A stretch of DNA of 64,000 nt from an uncultured Lachnospiraceae bacterium (GTDB taxonomy: Bacteria; Bacillota; Clostridia; Lachnospirales; Lachnospiraceae), in assembly GCA_910579275.1 (NCBI GenBank), contig CAJTTO010000004.1, forward strand, positions 62,001 to 126,000, read 5' to 3'. The position numbers and the translations under genes were made by a program. Positions 53,031 to 61,715 of the stretch are shown piece after piece. The notes below the pieces were generated by a model. The model saw nothing but the letters and a program-made list of their open reading frames with translations, did no database searches and had not been told where the DNA came from. The first letter of the stretch is position 1. Every line of letters starts with the position of its first letter.

Positions 53031-53096
53031 ATACTTATGCAACGTACACCCCGCGCGGCGAGTAGGCGAAGATAGCTCTTCCCTACTTGATTTCCG

Positions 53097-54818
53097 CTAC
53101 CCAATCAGACATGTTTTTCCCGCAAAAGCAAACCCATACTTGCGAATCTGTTCCGGCTGCAATCCGTCTGCCAGAAGCTGCGCCGCATACTTTCTATCCT
53201 CAATCTGGGCAAGTGCGTTTGCAACGGTCTCCTCAAGGTCTTTTTCCCTTTTCGGCTTATGCACTTTGAACTCTATGATATAGGCGTTGTCCTTTGTCCT
53301 GTCAACAGGGCACAGCATCACGTCATATCGCCCGAATCCACTTTCCTTATTGGAATGAATCGCAAATCTTCCGTCTAAGTCCACCATCAGCCCAAGCACA
53401 AAACCATGGTAAAACCGTTCGGGGTCGTCATCGCCGGATGCACTTTTTGCAGCGTCAAAACTGGAAAAGCTCTGCAGTGCTATCTTGTTCATGAACTCGT
53501 TCATGGCATCGACATCATCGAGAAGCAGCGCCTTGACAAAACCATTGTATGCACTGTCCTGTTCCTGAATACAAAACCATCCCATCACCATTTTTCTAAA
53601 CATCAACAGTACCTCATGGTTTGTAAGCGTCAGTGTATAGCATGGGTCACTCTTCCTGTCCGCCCTAAGCTCCTCGCAGTCAACCACCTTAAGGTATCCT
53701 GATGCCAATAGCAGGCTCCACACTGCATTCGTACTATTCTTGAGCTGGTTAAATACAATCTGCTCATCAAACATGACTGTAATATTTTTCCCCGAAATCA
53801 GCTCCTCAAAAATATCCTTCGTGTGCACCGTTCCGGTTCGTATCAGGGCATTCACCAGTTCGTTTGAGCTTGTGTCAGCCCAATAGGTATCATACTTTCC
53901 CTTTTTTCCAATAAAGGACATAATAGACCATGGATTATAGATGTCCGTATAATTTCCAAAGGTAAAACCATCGTACCACTGTTTCACACCTTGTTTTTCG
54001 GCTTCCAGCCCTGTCTCATCAAGCGCATGAAAAACTTCTTTTTCCGTAAATCCGAAATACTGCGCATATTTATCGGAAGTGGTCGTCACAACTTCCAGAT
54101 TATTCAAGTCCGAGAAGATAGATTCCTTTGATATCCTCGTAATTCCCGTAATCATGCCCCTGTGCAAGTGCGGATTCGTCTTAAATGCCGCGTTGAAAAA
54201 ACTTCGGAAAAACGCGACTGCCTCATCCCAGCTCCCCGCAAGCCATGCTTCCTGCATTGGCGTATCGTACTCGTCAAGCAGAACAATGACATTCTTCTTA
54301 TAATACTTTTCCAGATAGATGCAGAGCCGGTTTACGGATACAAAAAACGTCTCGTCGGACATGTCATCATTCACCGACGCAAAATATTGTCTGTCTGCCT
54401 CCGCAAAGATTTCTGACTGCATCATCTCCCTGTAATCCGCATACAAATTTGTAATAATCTGCTTTACTGCTTTCTTTAAGGACTCCATTCTGCCTGTCTT
54501 AACCGACGCAAAACTCAGCGAAATCACCGGAAAAGTCCCTTGAAGCTGCCTGAATTTGTACATCCCCTCCGGAGACTTTTCCTCCCATATGAAAAGCCCC
54601 TCAAACAAATCACCCCTGCCTGCGTACCGATTCGAGAAAAAGCATTCCAGCGTGCTCAGGTTCAGCGTCTTACCAAAACGGCGCGGGCGTGTGACCAGTG
54701 TCACCTTGTCGGCATTTTCCCACCACTCCTTGATAAAGCCGGTCTTGTCAATGTAAAAAATATTCTCTGTCCTTACTTCCTTAAAACTTTGGTATCCAAT
54801 ACCCAAAACCTGCGCCAT
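53097..54818 (-). CDS. AAA-ATPase-like / PD-(D/E)XK (DUF1703-type) protein
   Basis: 573 residues. The N-terminal AAA-ATPase-like domain contains YIDKTGFIKEWWENADKVTL, the Walker A-like RPRRFGKTLNLSTLECFF and the Walker B-like VIVLLDEYDTPMQEAW. The C-terminal PDDEXK_9 domain shows GRYDVMLCPVDRTKDNAYII and EFKVHKPKREKDLEE, then AQIEDRKYAAQLLADGLQPE and IRKYGFAFAGKTCLIG. Multi-copy family in gut anaerobes, function unproven (mobile or defence-associated roles suggested). GGAGGGA precedes the ATG at 54818; the frame opens at 54863. A second member is cut by the right edge of the window. Confidence 0.9.
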   Translation of the reverse strand: MAQVLGIGYQSFKEVRTENIFYIDKTGFIKEWWENADKVTLVTRPRRFGKTLNLSTLECFFSNRYAGRGDLFEGLFIWEEKSPEGMYKFRQLQGTFPVISLSFASVKTGRMESLKKAVKQIITNLYADYREMMQSEIFAEADRQYFASVNDDMSDETFFVSVNRLCIYLEKYYKKNVIVLLDEYDTPMQEAWLAGSWDEAVAFFRSFFNAAFKTNPHLHRGMITGITRISKESIFSDLNNLEVVTTTSDKYAQYFGFTEKEVFHALDETGLEAEKQGVKQWYDGFTFGNYTDIYNPWSIMSFIGKKGKYDTYWADTSSNELVNALIRTGTVHTKDIFEELISGKNITVMFDEQIVFNQLKNSTNAVWSLLLASGYLKVVDCEELRADRKSDPCYTLTLTNHEVLLMFRKMVMGWFCIQEQDSAYNGFVKALLLDDVDAMNEFMNKIALQSFSSFDAAKSASGDDDPERFYHGFVLGLMVDLDGRFAIHSNKESGFGRYDVMLCPVDRTKDNAYIIEFKVHKPKREKDLEETVANALAQIEDRKYAAQLLADGLQPEQIRKYGFAFAGKTCLIG

Positions 54819-54917
54819 GTCATCCCTCCGTTTATGCTTGATAGGTTCATTATATCCTCTCATTTTTTAATTCACAAGGGCAAATCTGTTCTTTTTTGCC
54901 AGATATTTTTATCCCAA

Positions 54918-55029
54918 GTTACAATTCACACCTCAATAGCTTTTATCGGCATACAAGCTATTGAGGTGTGAATTATAACAGATTTTGGCGCATGACTCCC
55001 ACTATTTTGGTGAATGTCTGAACAGTAAC
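54918..55029. repeat. family-A MITE-like element
   Basis: 112 bp from GTTACAATTCACACCTC to GAACAGTAAC. In this copy the inner arms form a long hairpin: AATTCACACCTCAATAGCTT against AAGCTATTGAGGTGTGAATT with TTATCGGCATAC as the loop. Non-coding. Confidence 0.8.
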
Positions 55030-55087
55030 TATCCCAATAGTATTAACATGCCACAAACGCATTACACCAGCAAAAATTGGTACAGCT

Positions 55088-56005
55088 ATGGGTGGACATA
55101 CCTTTCCATCTGTGTTATATTTTAAACACAAAGCAGAGAGCAAGGCAAATATAAAATTGAATACAAACAGAAAAAAATCAACAGGGCATACCCTGGCGGA
55201 AGAAACAGGCAAAATCTCGTACAACATGACAAACGACTATATGTTTCGCGCGGTACTGCAGAAAAGCGAAAAAGTCCTGAAAGGGCTTATCGGCGCGCTG
55301 CTGCATGTTGATCCAGAATCTCTTGATGTAGAAATCACGAATCCGATTACCCTCGGGCAGTCCTTTGAGAACAAGGACTTTATTTTGGATATCAGCGTCT
55401 CAATTAAAGACAAAGCGAAGCTCAATCTTGAGATGCAGATGGTAAACTACGGAAACTGGAAAGAACGGTCGCTCAGTTACCTTTGCCGTTCCTTTGACAA
55501 TGTATACAAGGGACAGGATTACATTACGGTGGAGCCCGTGATTCAAATTAGTTTTCTGGACTTCCCGCTGTTTCCGGAATCTCCAGAATTTTATGCGACC
55601 TACATGATGAAAAACATTAAGACAGATGCTGTCTACACAGACAAGCTGCGTCTTTCCGTGGTAGAGTTGAACAGTATCAGCTTGGCTACCGAAGAAGACT
55701 GCCTCTATCAAATTGACAAATGGGCAAAATTCTTCAAGGTCAAAACGTGGGAGGAGTTGAAGACTATGGCTATGACAAATCAATATATGGAAGCAGCAGC
55801 AAACACAATCTTTGAAATCAGCTCGGATGAGAATATTCGTGAGCTTTGCCGCAGACGGGCGGAATTTGAGGCTTTTGAGCGGCAACAGAACGCTGAAATT
55901 GCACAATTAAAAAAATCAAATACCGCCCTAACACAGGCAAATGCCGACAAGGACGCTGAAATCGCTCGTTTAAAACAACTGATTGCCAGTTTGCAGCCTA
56001 ATTAG
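55088..56005 (+). CDS. Rpn/PD-(D/E)XK transposase-type nuclease family protein
   Basis: Up to 305 residues; the true start is uncertain because no good ribosome binding site precedes 55088, and conservation begins at about residue 45 (KISYNMTNDYMFRAVLQKSE). Nuclease core: NPITLGQSFENKDFILDISV (Asp), KAKLNLEMQMVNYGNWKERS (Glu-x-Gln), YLCRSFDNVYKGQDY and the VIQISFLDF strand. The C-terminus is a coiled coil with AQLKKSNTALTQANADKDAE. Same superfamily as the 9967 gene but a different subgroup (the E-x-Q, YCR-x-F type, often called the PD-(D/E)XK transposase family). Confidence 0.82.
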   Translation: MGGHTFPSVLYFKHKAESKANIKLNTNRKKSTGHTLAEETGKISYNMTNDYMFRAVLQKSEKVLKGLIGALLHVDPESLDVEITNPITLGQSFENKDFILDISVSIKDKAKLNLEMQMVNYGNWKERSLSYLCRSFDNVYKGQDYITVEPVIQISFLDFPLFPESPEFYATYMMKNIKTDAVYTDKLRLSVVELNSISLATEEDCLYQIDKWAKFFKVKTWEELKTMAMTNQYMEAAANTIFEISSDENIRELCRRRAEFEAFERQQNAEIAQLKKSNTALTQANADKDAEIARLKQLIASLQPN

Positions 56006-56123
56006 AAAACTCCCTTTTCGAAATTGTGTCCCCCTGAAAACAAACCTATAAATATACATTGTGAATAGCAGATAAAGATTGTTGATAAAAAACAGATAAA
56101 TCGGTATTCGGAGAGTGAAACCT

Positions 56124-56615
56124 ATGAAGATTAGAAAAGCAGCAGAACATGAGTTGTTGGAATTATGGGGATATGAGAACATTCATACTGCTTCTTATAA
56201 TGCAAAGTTCTTTTGCGACAACATAAAAAGCGTGAATGCCGAATTTTGGGCGCTCGATTATGATGGAGAACTGGTTGGTGAGTTGTATGTTTTCTATGAC
56301 CTTGAGGACAAGGATTTTGCAGACGGACAAAGAACTGCATATCTCTGCGCATTCAGAGTTAAAACAAATTTCCGTGGTCAGGGATTAGGGACAAAGCTAA
56401 TCTGCCATGTGATTAAGCACTTAAAGGATTTAGGATATCAAAGGATATCTATTGGCGTTGACACCACAGATGCAGCTAATATTCGTTTATATAAACGGCT
56501 TGGTTTTACAATAAGGGTAAAAGAGTGTACAGAAGATCCTTGTGACAGAGACGAAAATATGCAGCCTAAATCATGTCCTTGCTTCTGGCTGTTATACAAA
56601 GAGGTCTGGAGCTAA
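56124..56615 (+). CDS. GNAT family N-acetyltransferase
   Basis: 163 residues from the ATG at 56124 (GGAGAG upstream; a GTG three codons earlier is less well placed). Acetyl-CoA-dependent transferase fold: strand YDGELVGELYVFYDL, motif A VKTNFRGQGLGTKLICHVIK (R-G-Q-G-L-G, the CoA pyrophosphate loop), then QRISIGVDTTDAANIRLYKRLGF (in part), the motif B end. Substrate unknown; small molecules or proteins are possible. Stand-alone, followed by a strong bidirectional terminator. Confidence 0.9.
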   Translation: MKIRKAAEHELLELWGYENIHTASYNAKFFCDNIKSVNAEFWALDYDGELVGELYVFYDLEDKDFADGQRTAYLCAFRVKTNFRGQGLGTKLICHVIKHLKDLGYQRISIGVDTTDAANIRLYKRLGFTIRVKECTEDPCDRDENMQPKSCPCFWLLYKEVWS

Positions 56616-56671
56616 AAAACAACTGGCACATCCTTGAAGAAATAAACACGTCGAGATGTGTCAGTTGTTTT
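56616..56671. terminator. bidirectional terminator
   Basis: 17-bp stem (56616-56632 with 56655-56671) containing one G-T pair, A- and T-run ends, loop of about 22 nt. Ends the GNAT gene on the plus strand and the hydrolase gene on the minus strand. Confidence 0.8.
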
Positions 56672-56698
56672 ATTATATCCAGTATCTTCCCGGCATCT

Positions 56699-57763
56699 TT
56701 ATTCCCCAATTGCCTCCGTGTAAAAATCCACGATATCCGCAAACAGTTCCGCATTCAACCGCGACGTCAGTGTCTTATCTATTCCAGCATTCCACGCTTT
56801 CAGGATGTCATCCGGAATTTCTTCTCCGTACTGCGCAAGCATCTGGTTATACTCCGCGTCCAACTTCTCCATATATGCCAGACGCTCCTCGCTGTAATCC
56901 ATCATGAGGTCGCCATGCTTCCTGCCCTCAAGGAGTACATATTTTACATCTGTCCGCGTAATTTTATCGCGGTTGGTGTAAATGCATGGCCCGTCAAATC
57001 CCACAAAATCATCCTGATCACCCTGAATAATCATGACTGCCGTGTTGACTGCACGGTTGATTCCGTCTGCCGCTGTCAGGTTCATCTTGTCGCCGAACGT
57101 AGTGCGCAGCGTGAGCCATATAAACGGCTGCTCCACATAGCTGAATGAACCGATCAAGCTTTTCCCGACATATGTCATCTCCTGCACACTGTCATTATAA
57201 CCCGCAAGACTGGCAACCGCTGCGATATCATGGTCAAAATTCAGCACTGCCGTTGTGGCGAATCCGCCCCAGCTGTGCCCATAGAGACAGATGGGCAGAC
57301 CGTCAAAAACAGGGTTTTGCTCCACATAGGTCAGCGCATTGTCCAAGTCAAGCGCCGACTGCACCAACCCGATACAGCTGTCGCCTGTCGAGGCGCCGCT
57401 TCCGGTGTTGTCATAGGCAAACACCATAAACCCATTGTCTACAAAATACTTCGTCTCGCTGATATACCCCTCGGAATATCCGCCCAGTCCGTGCGAAACC
57501 ACCACAAGCCCTTTTGCCGGCTTATCCTTTCCGTAGATGTAGCCTGTCAGCGTCTCTTTGCCGGAGGCAAAGGTCACGGTTTCCCGCGGAAAATCTGCAA
57601 AGTCCGCCCAGCGCAGGTACTCGGAATATTTCTTTTGCTCACTCCGGTTAAAATACACTTTCATATAGTGGTTGATTAACAGGAAAGACGAAACCACAAA
57701 GACCACCAGCAGAACACCCGCAACAGTCAGAACAATCCTTATGATTCTGCGACTCTTTTTCAT
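56699..57763 (-). CDS. membrane-anchored alpha/beta hydrolase
   Basis: 354 residues: one N-terminal transmembrane helix (residues 8-31, IVLTVAGVLLVVFVVSSFLL) and an extracytoplasmic alpha/beta hydrolase domain of the serine aminopeptidase S33/lysophospholipase type. Oxyanion region VVVSHGLGGYSEGY, nucleophile Ser164 in GHSWGG, acid IIQGDQDDFVG, and a late His in EGRKHGDLM complete the triad. AAGGAG overlaps the ileS stop and lies 15 nt upstream of the ATG, so it is translated from the T-box-controlled ileS transcript. Substrate unknown. Confidence 0.88.
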   Translation of the reverse strand: MKKSRRIIRIVLTVAGVLLVVFVVSSFLLINHYMKVYFNRSEQKKYSEYLRWADFADFPRETVTFASGKETLTGYIYGKDKPAKGLVVVSHGLGGYSEGYISETKYFVDNGFMVFAYDNTGSGASTGDSCIGLVQSALDLDNALTYVEQNPVFDGLPICLYGHSWGGFATTAVLNFDHDIAAVASLAGYNDSVQEMTYVGKSLIGSFSYVEQPFIWLTLRTTFGDKMNLTAADGINRAVNTAVMIIQGDQDDFVGFDGPCIYTNRDKITRTDVKYVLLEGRKHGDLMMDYSEERLAYMEKLDAEYNQMLAQYGEEIPDDILKAWNAGIDKTLTSRLNAELFADIVDFYTEAIGE

Positions 57764-57777
57764 TTTCTAAACACTCC

Positions 57778-60700
57778 TTAGCAGCGTTCCACGCCAACAG
57801 CTGCGTTCTCGCCATTAATATTCCATTCCTTTGCATTCGGCATACTGTCCTCACCGTATACAAACGCATCCGCGAGAACCTTTTCGCCGATTGCCTTCTC
57901 GTTCTTCTGCACAACACTAACAATCGTGTCATTTCCGCTGATGGAAACCTTGATGTGATCCATCACCTCAAAGCCGGAATCCTTACGCATGGTCTGTACC
58001 TTGCTGATGACCTCGTAGACAAAGCCCTCCTCGACAAGTTCCTCTGTGAGATTCGTGTCAAGCACGACCGTCACCGTATTGTCCGCCTCTGTCACATAGC
58101 CCTCTTTCTGGGAAATGTCAATCAGCAAGTCCTCCTCGGCAAGCTTCACCTCTGTTCCATCCACGTCAAACGTAATAACCCCGTCTGCCTTCAGCGCATC
58201 CATCGCCGCATTTCCGTCAATCGTGGAAAGCTTTTCCCTGATGCCGCCAAGCTGTTTGCCGTACTTAGGTCCCACAGTCTTTAACTGCGGCTTAAAGGTG
58301 TAGGTCGTAAATTCCCGCACATCATCCGTAAACACAACCTTTTTGACATTCAGCTCATCCTCGATGATTTCCTGATAGAATGCGCCCAGTGTAAACGGCG
58401 CCTTGATAAACATGGTACTGATTGGCTGACGGTTCTTGATATTTGCCGTATTGCGGCACGCACGTCCCATCACAACCGTCTTCAGCACTGCCTCCATATC
58501 CGTCTCGAGCTGCTTGTCAATAAACTTCTCGTCAACAGATGGGAAATCGCACAGGTGGATGCTCTCCGGCGCGGACGAATCAACGCTGCAAACAAGGTTT
58601 CGGTAAATGTCCTCTGTCATAAACGGAATCATCGGCGCCGCCGCCTTGGAAATGGTCACAAGTGCGGTGTAAAGCGTCATGTATGCGTTAATCTTGTCCT
58701 GTTCCATGCCCTTTGCCCAGAACCGTTCACGGCTGCGCCGTACATACCAGTTGCTCATCTCGTCCACAAACTCCTGCAAAGCGCGCGCCGCCTCGGGAAT
58801 CCTGTAGTTTTCAAGGTCATTGTCCACAGCGCCGACAACCGTGTTGAGCTTTGACAAAAGCCATTTGTCCATCACCGGAAGTTTGTCATACTCCAATGTG
58901 TACTTCGTCGCGTCAAAACCGTCAATATTTGCGTAGAGTACGAAAAACGCGTAAGTGTTCCACAGTGTTCCCATGAATTTGCGCTGTCCCTCCTGCACTG
59001 CCTTGCCGTGGAAACGGTTCGGAAGCCAAGGTGCGGAATTGACGTAAAAATACCAGCGGATTGCATCTGCCCCGTAGGTTTCCAACGCCTCAAACGGGTC
59101 TACCGCATTGCCCTTTGACTTGGACATCTTCTGCCCGTTCTCGTCCTGAACATGACCAAGCACGATGACATTCTCATAGGGCGCCTTGTTAAACAACAGC
59201 GTGGATTCCGCCATCAGCGAGTAGAACCAGCCGCGCGTCTGGTCAACCGCCTCCGAGATAAACTGTGCCGGAAACTGCTGCTCAAACAATTCCTTATTTT
59301 CAAAAGGATAGTGATGCTGTGCAAACGGCATGGCGCCAGAGTCAAACCAGCAGTCAATGACCTCTGGAACCCTGCGCATCTCCTTGCCGCAGTCCGGGCA
59401 TTTGAAAGTCACCTCATCAATATAAGGTCTGTGCAGCTCGACTTTTACCGCATCGGGATTCCCGCTTCGGTCCGCAAGCTCCTGCCTGCTGCCGATACAC
59501 TCCTGATGACCGCACTCGCACTCCCACACATTGAGCGGCGTTCCCCAGTAACGGTTCCGCGAGATGCCCCAGTCCTGAATGTTCTCAAGCCAGTCGCCAA
59601 AACGTCCTTTTCCGATAGACTCCGGAATCCAGTTGACTGTGTTGTTGTTGCGCACCAAGTCCTCTTTTACCGCTGTCATCTTGATAAACCATGACTCGCG
59701 CGCATAGTAGATTAACGGCGTGTCACAGCGCCAGCAGTGCGGATACTCATGCTCGAATTTCGGCGCGTCAAACAGCAGTCCCTTCTCCTCCAAGTCCTTC
59801 AAAATCATCGGATCCGCCTTTTTCACGAAAACGCCCGCGTAGGAGGTCTCCTCTGTCATCTCGCCCTTTCCGTTGACAAGCTGTACAAACGGCAGCTCAT
59901 ACTTTCTGCCGACATTAGCATCGTCCTCACCAAACGCAGGGGCAATGTGTACGATGCCGGTACCGTCTGTCATTGTGACATATGTGTCACAAGTGATAAA
60001 ATGCGCCTTTTTGTGCTGCTTTTCAATGATGCCTGCCGCAAAGTCAAACAGCGGTACATACGCCTTGTACTCTAAATCCGTACCCTTGTAGGTTTCCAGC
60101 ACCTCATACGCCTTGTCGCCCTCATTTTCCGCCAGTTTACCGAGCACCTTGTCGAGCAGCGCTTCCGCCATATAGTAAGTGCAGCCGTCCGCTGCCTTTA
60201 CCTTACAGTATGTCTCATCAGGATTTACGCAGAGCGCCACATTGGACGGAAGTGTCCATGGCGTTGTCGTCCACGCGAGGAAATAAGCGTCCTCGCCAAC
60301 CACCTGAAAGCGCACAACCGCAGAGCGCTCCTTTACGGTCTTATAGCCCTGCGCCACCTCCTGCGAGGACAAAGGCGTTCCACAGCGCGGGCAGTACGGC
60401 ACAATCTTGAAGCCTTTATACAATAATTTTTTGTCCCAGATTTCTTTCAGCGCCCACCATTCGGACTCGATGAAATTGTCGTCATACGTCACATAGGGGT
60501 CGTCCATATCCGCCCAGAAGCCAACGGTTCCTGAGAAATCCTCCCACATGCCCTTGTATTTCCAGACAGACTCCTTGCACTTCTTGATAAACGGCTCCAT
60601 GCCGTACTCCTCAATCTGGTCTTTGCCGTTCAAGCCCAAAAGCTTCTCTACCTCAAGCTCCACAGGAAGTCCGTGCGTGTCCCATCCTGCCTTTCTCGGC

Positions 60701-60936
60701 ACCATGTACCCCTTCATGGTGCGGTAGCGCGGAATCATGTCCTTGATGACGCGCGTCAGCACATGGCCGATGTGCGGCTTGCCGTTTGCCGTCGGCGGTC
60801 CGTCATAAAAGGTATAGGTCTCCCCCTCCTTACGGCTGTCCATGCTTTTCCTGAAAATGTCATTGTCCTTCCAGAATTTCTCTACATTTTTTTCCCTGTC
60901 CACAAAGTTCAGGTTGGTGTCTACTTTGTTGTACAT
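57778..60936 (-). CDS. ileS: isoleucyl-tRNA synthetase
   Basis: Class I aminoacyl-tRNA synthetase charging tRNA-Ile, 1052 residues, eukaryote-like/type 2 length. HIGH motif KPHIGHVL at residue 55, KMSKSKGN near residue 603, and an editing domain between them (TTTPWTLPSN, YPHCWRCDTPL); the C-terminal anticodon domain includes DEMSNWYVRRSRERFW. A T-box leader upstream with an AUC specifier candidate fits isoleucine control. AGGAG about 12 nt before the ATG is inside a 48-codon small ORF that overlaps the ileS start. Confidence 0.98.
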   Translation of the reverse strand: MYNKVDTNLNFVDREKNVEKFWKDNDIFRKSMDSRKEGETYTFYDGPPTANGKPHIGHVLTRVIKDMIPRYRTMKGYMVPRKAGWDTHGLPVELEVEKLLGLNGKDQIEEYGMEPFIKKCKESVWKYKGMWEDFSGTVGFWADMDDPYVTYDDNFIESEWWALKEIWDKKLLYKGFKIVPYCPRCGTPLSSQEVAQGYKTVKERSAVVRFQVVGEDAYFLAWTTTPWTLPSNVALCVNPDETYCKVKAADGCTYYMAEALLDKVLGKLAENEGDKAYEVLETYKGTDLEYKAYVPLFDFAAGIIEKQHKKAHFITCDTYVTMTDGTGIVHIAPAFGEDDANVGRKYELPFVQLVNGKGEMTEETSYAGVFVKKADPMILKDLEEKGLLFDAPKFEHEYPHCWRCDTPLIYYARESWFIKMTAVKEDLVRNNNTVNWIPESIGKGRFGDWLENIQDWGISRNRYWGTPLNVWECECGHQECIGSRQELADRSGNPDAVKVELHRPYIDEVTFKCPDCGKEMRRVPEVIDCWFDSGAMPFAQHHYPFENKELFEQQFPAQFISEAVDQTRGWFYSLMAESTLLFNKAPYENVIVLGHVQDENGQKMSKSKGNAVDPFEALETYGADAIRWYFYVNSAPWLPNRFHGKAVQEGQRKFMGTLWNTYAFFVLYANIDGFDATKYTLEYDKLPVMDKWLLSKLNTVVGAVDNDLENYRIPEAARALQEFVDEMSNWYVRRSRERFWAKGMEQDKINAYMTLYTALVTISKAAAPMIPFMTEDIYRNLVCSVDSSAPESIHLCDFPSVDEKFIDKQLETDMEAVLKTVVMGRACRNTANIKNRQPISTMFIKAPFTLGAFYQEIIEDELNVKKVVFTDDVREFTTYTFKPQLKTVGPKYGKQLGGIREKLSTIDGNAAMDALKADGVITFDVDGTEVKLAEEDLLIDISQKEGYVTEADNTVTVVLDTNLTEELVEEGFVYEVISKVQTMRKDSGFEVMDHIKVSISGNDTIVSVVQKNEKAIGEKVLADAFVYGEDSMPNAKEWNINGENAAVGVERC

Positions 60937-61067
60937 TGTTTTTCCTTACTCCTCTCATTTTTATTGTCCTGCTTGTTTTCCTTTGCTTCTTTCCGTTTTA
61001 TGAACTGCGTGATAACCAGTTCCAAAATATCACCAATCATATCAAAAATCTCTGAGATAACATCCAT
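60921..61067 (-). CDS. 48-residue small ORF between the T-box and ileS
   Basis: Not previously listed by length filters. GGAAGGAGG followed by CTGCG and ATG at 61067 is one of the strongest ribosome binding sites in the window. The product starts MDVISEIFDMIGDILELVI, continues TQFIKRKEAKEN and ends ERSKEKQCTTK. The first 24 residues form an amphipathic helix (hydrophobic I, F, M, L, V on one face; D and E on the other), followed by a highly charged tail. Its stop overlaps the first five codons of ileS in another frame, so the ileS start may be translationally coupled to it. Could be a leader peptide, a membrane-active peptide or a small protein; no homologue recognised. Confidence 0.7.
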   Translation of the reverse strand: MDVISEIFDMIGDILELVITQFIKRKEAKENKQDNKNERSKEKQCTTK

Positions 61068-61100
61068 CGCAGCCTCCTTCCAAAAAATAATGAAATGTAA

Positions 61101-61445
61101 AAAGGCTCTTCATCCTGTAAATAGGACGAGAGCCTTACAATCGTTATACCACCTAATTACATCGTACTCCGTCTCGCGTGCTTTTGCCTGAACACGACAT
61201 GTCAAAAAGACCCGAAACTTTTATACACGTCCCCTGTAACGTAGGAAATACGTCAGCGCCTACTTTGTCCGACCGTGTACACCTCCTGTGGCAGGTCATA
61301 TCCTGCATGTACCGCGGTAAGCCATCCCAAACCAGACATTTCAGACCGAAACTCAGGAGTGATGTTCGACAATCCCATACTCATGCCGGCTCACACCTGC
61401 CCCGGCTCTCTGTGATTTTCTGAAACTGCTTACTGTCTCCGTCAT
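61101..61445 (-). promoter_or_regulatory. T-box leader of ileS (isoleucine type)
   Basis: On the minus strand the leader runs from about 61445 to the terminator. The T-box sequence reads AATTAGGTGGTATAACGATT (61157-61138), the AGGTGG block being the antiterminator strand that contacts the tRNA 3' end. It is followed by the terminator at 61102-61137. A specifier candidate ATC followed by A lies at 61363-61361, in AACATCA, consistent with Ile. The leader includes long paired segments (GCCGGGGCAGGTGTGAGCCGGC) typical of Stem I. Confidence 0.9.
61102..61137 (-). terminator. T-box terminator hairpin
   Basis: Minus strand AAGGCTCTCGTCCT, loop ATTTAC, AGGATGAAGAGCCTT, then TTT. The hairpin competes with antitermination by uncharged tRNA-Ile. 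Confidence 0.85.
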
Positions 61446-61466
61446 TGTCTTTCTATATCATGAAAT

Positions 61467-61500
61467 AAAAGCATCGCACTGCTTGTTGCAATGCTTTTTT
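61467..61500 (-). terminator. terminator downstream of the FtsW-like gene
   Basis: AAAAGCAT (61467-61474) with ATGCTTTT (61491-61498), extended by GCA/TGC after one mismatch; T-rich on the minus strand. Lies between the FtsW-like gene and the T-box leader, separating the two transcripts. Confidence 0.65.
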
Positions 61501-61562
61501 CATTATAAGCATGATTTACCCGATTTGTCAAGAATTCTGCGCGATTCTTGCTCTTTTTCTGT

Positions 61563-61715
61563 AACAGTTCAGCCTTCGGCTTCCTGTTACAGGCATCAAG
61601 CCATGCATAACCACTTCGTTGGTGTCAAAGCCATGTGCCATGGCTTGATGCATCTCTGCCTATTCGTTATTTCACGGACTTTGCAGCCAGTGTATAATCC
61701 TGATCCGAACCGCTG
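61563..61715. repeat. family-B MITE-like element overlapping the FtsW-like gene end
   Basis: Starts GTAACAGTTCAGCCTTCGGC and CTTCCTGTTAC, then GGCATCAAGCCATGC, CCACTTCGTTGG, CCATGGCTTGATGCATC, CACGGACTTTGCAGCCAGTG, matching the 43788 copy; the far end (61696-61715) is strongly degenerate. The stop and final codons of the FtsW-like gene lie inside it. Confidence 0.72.
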
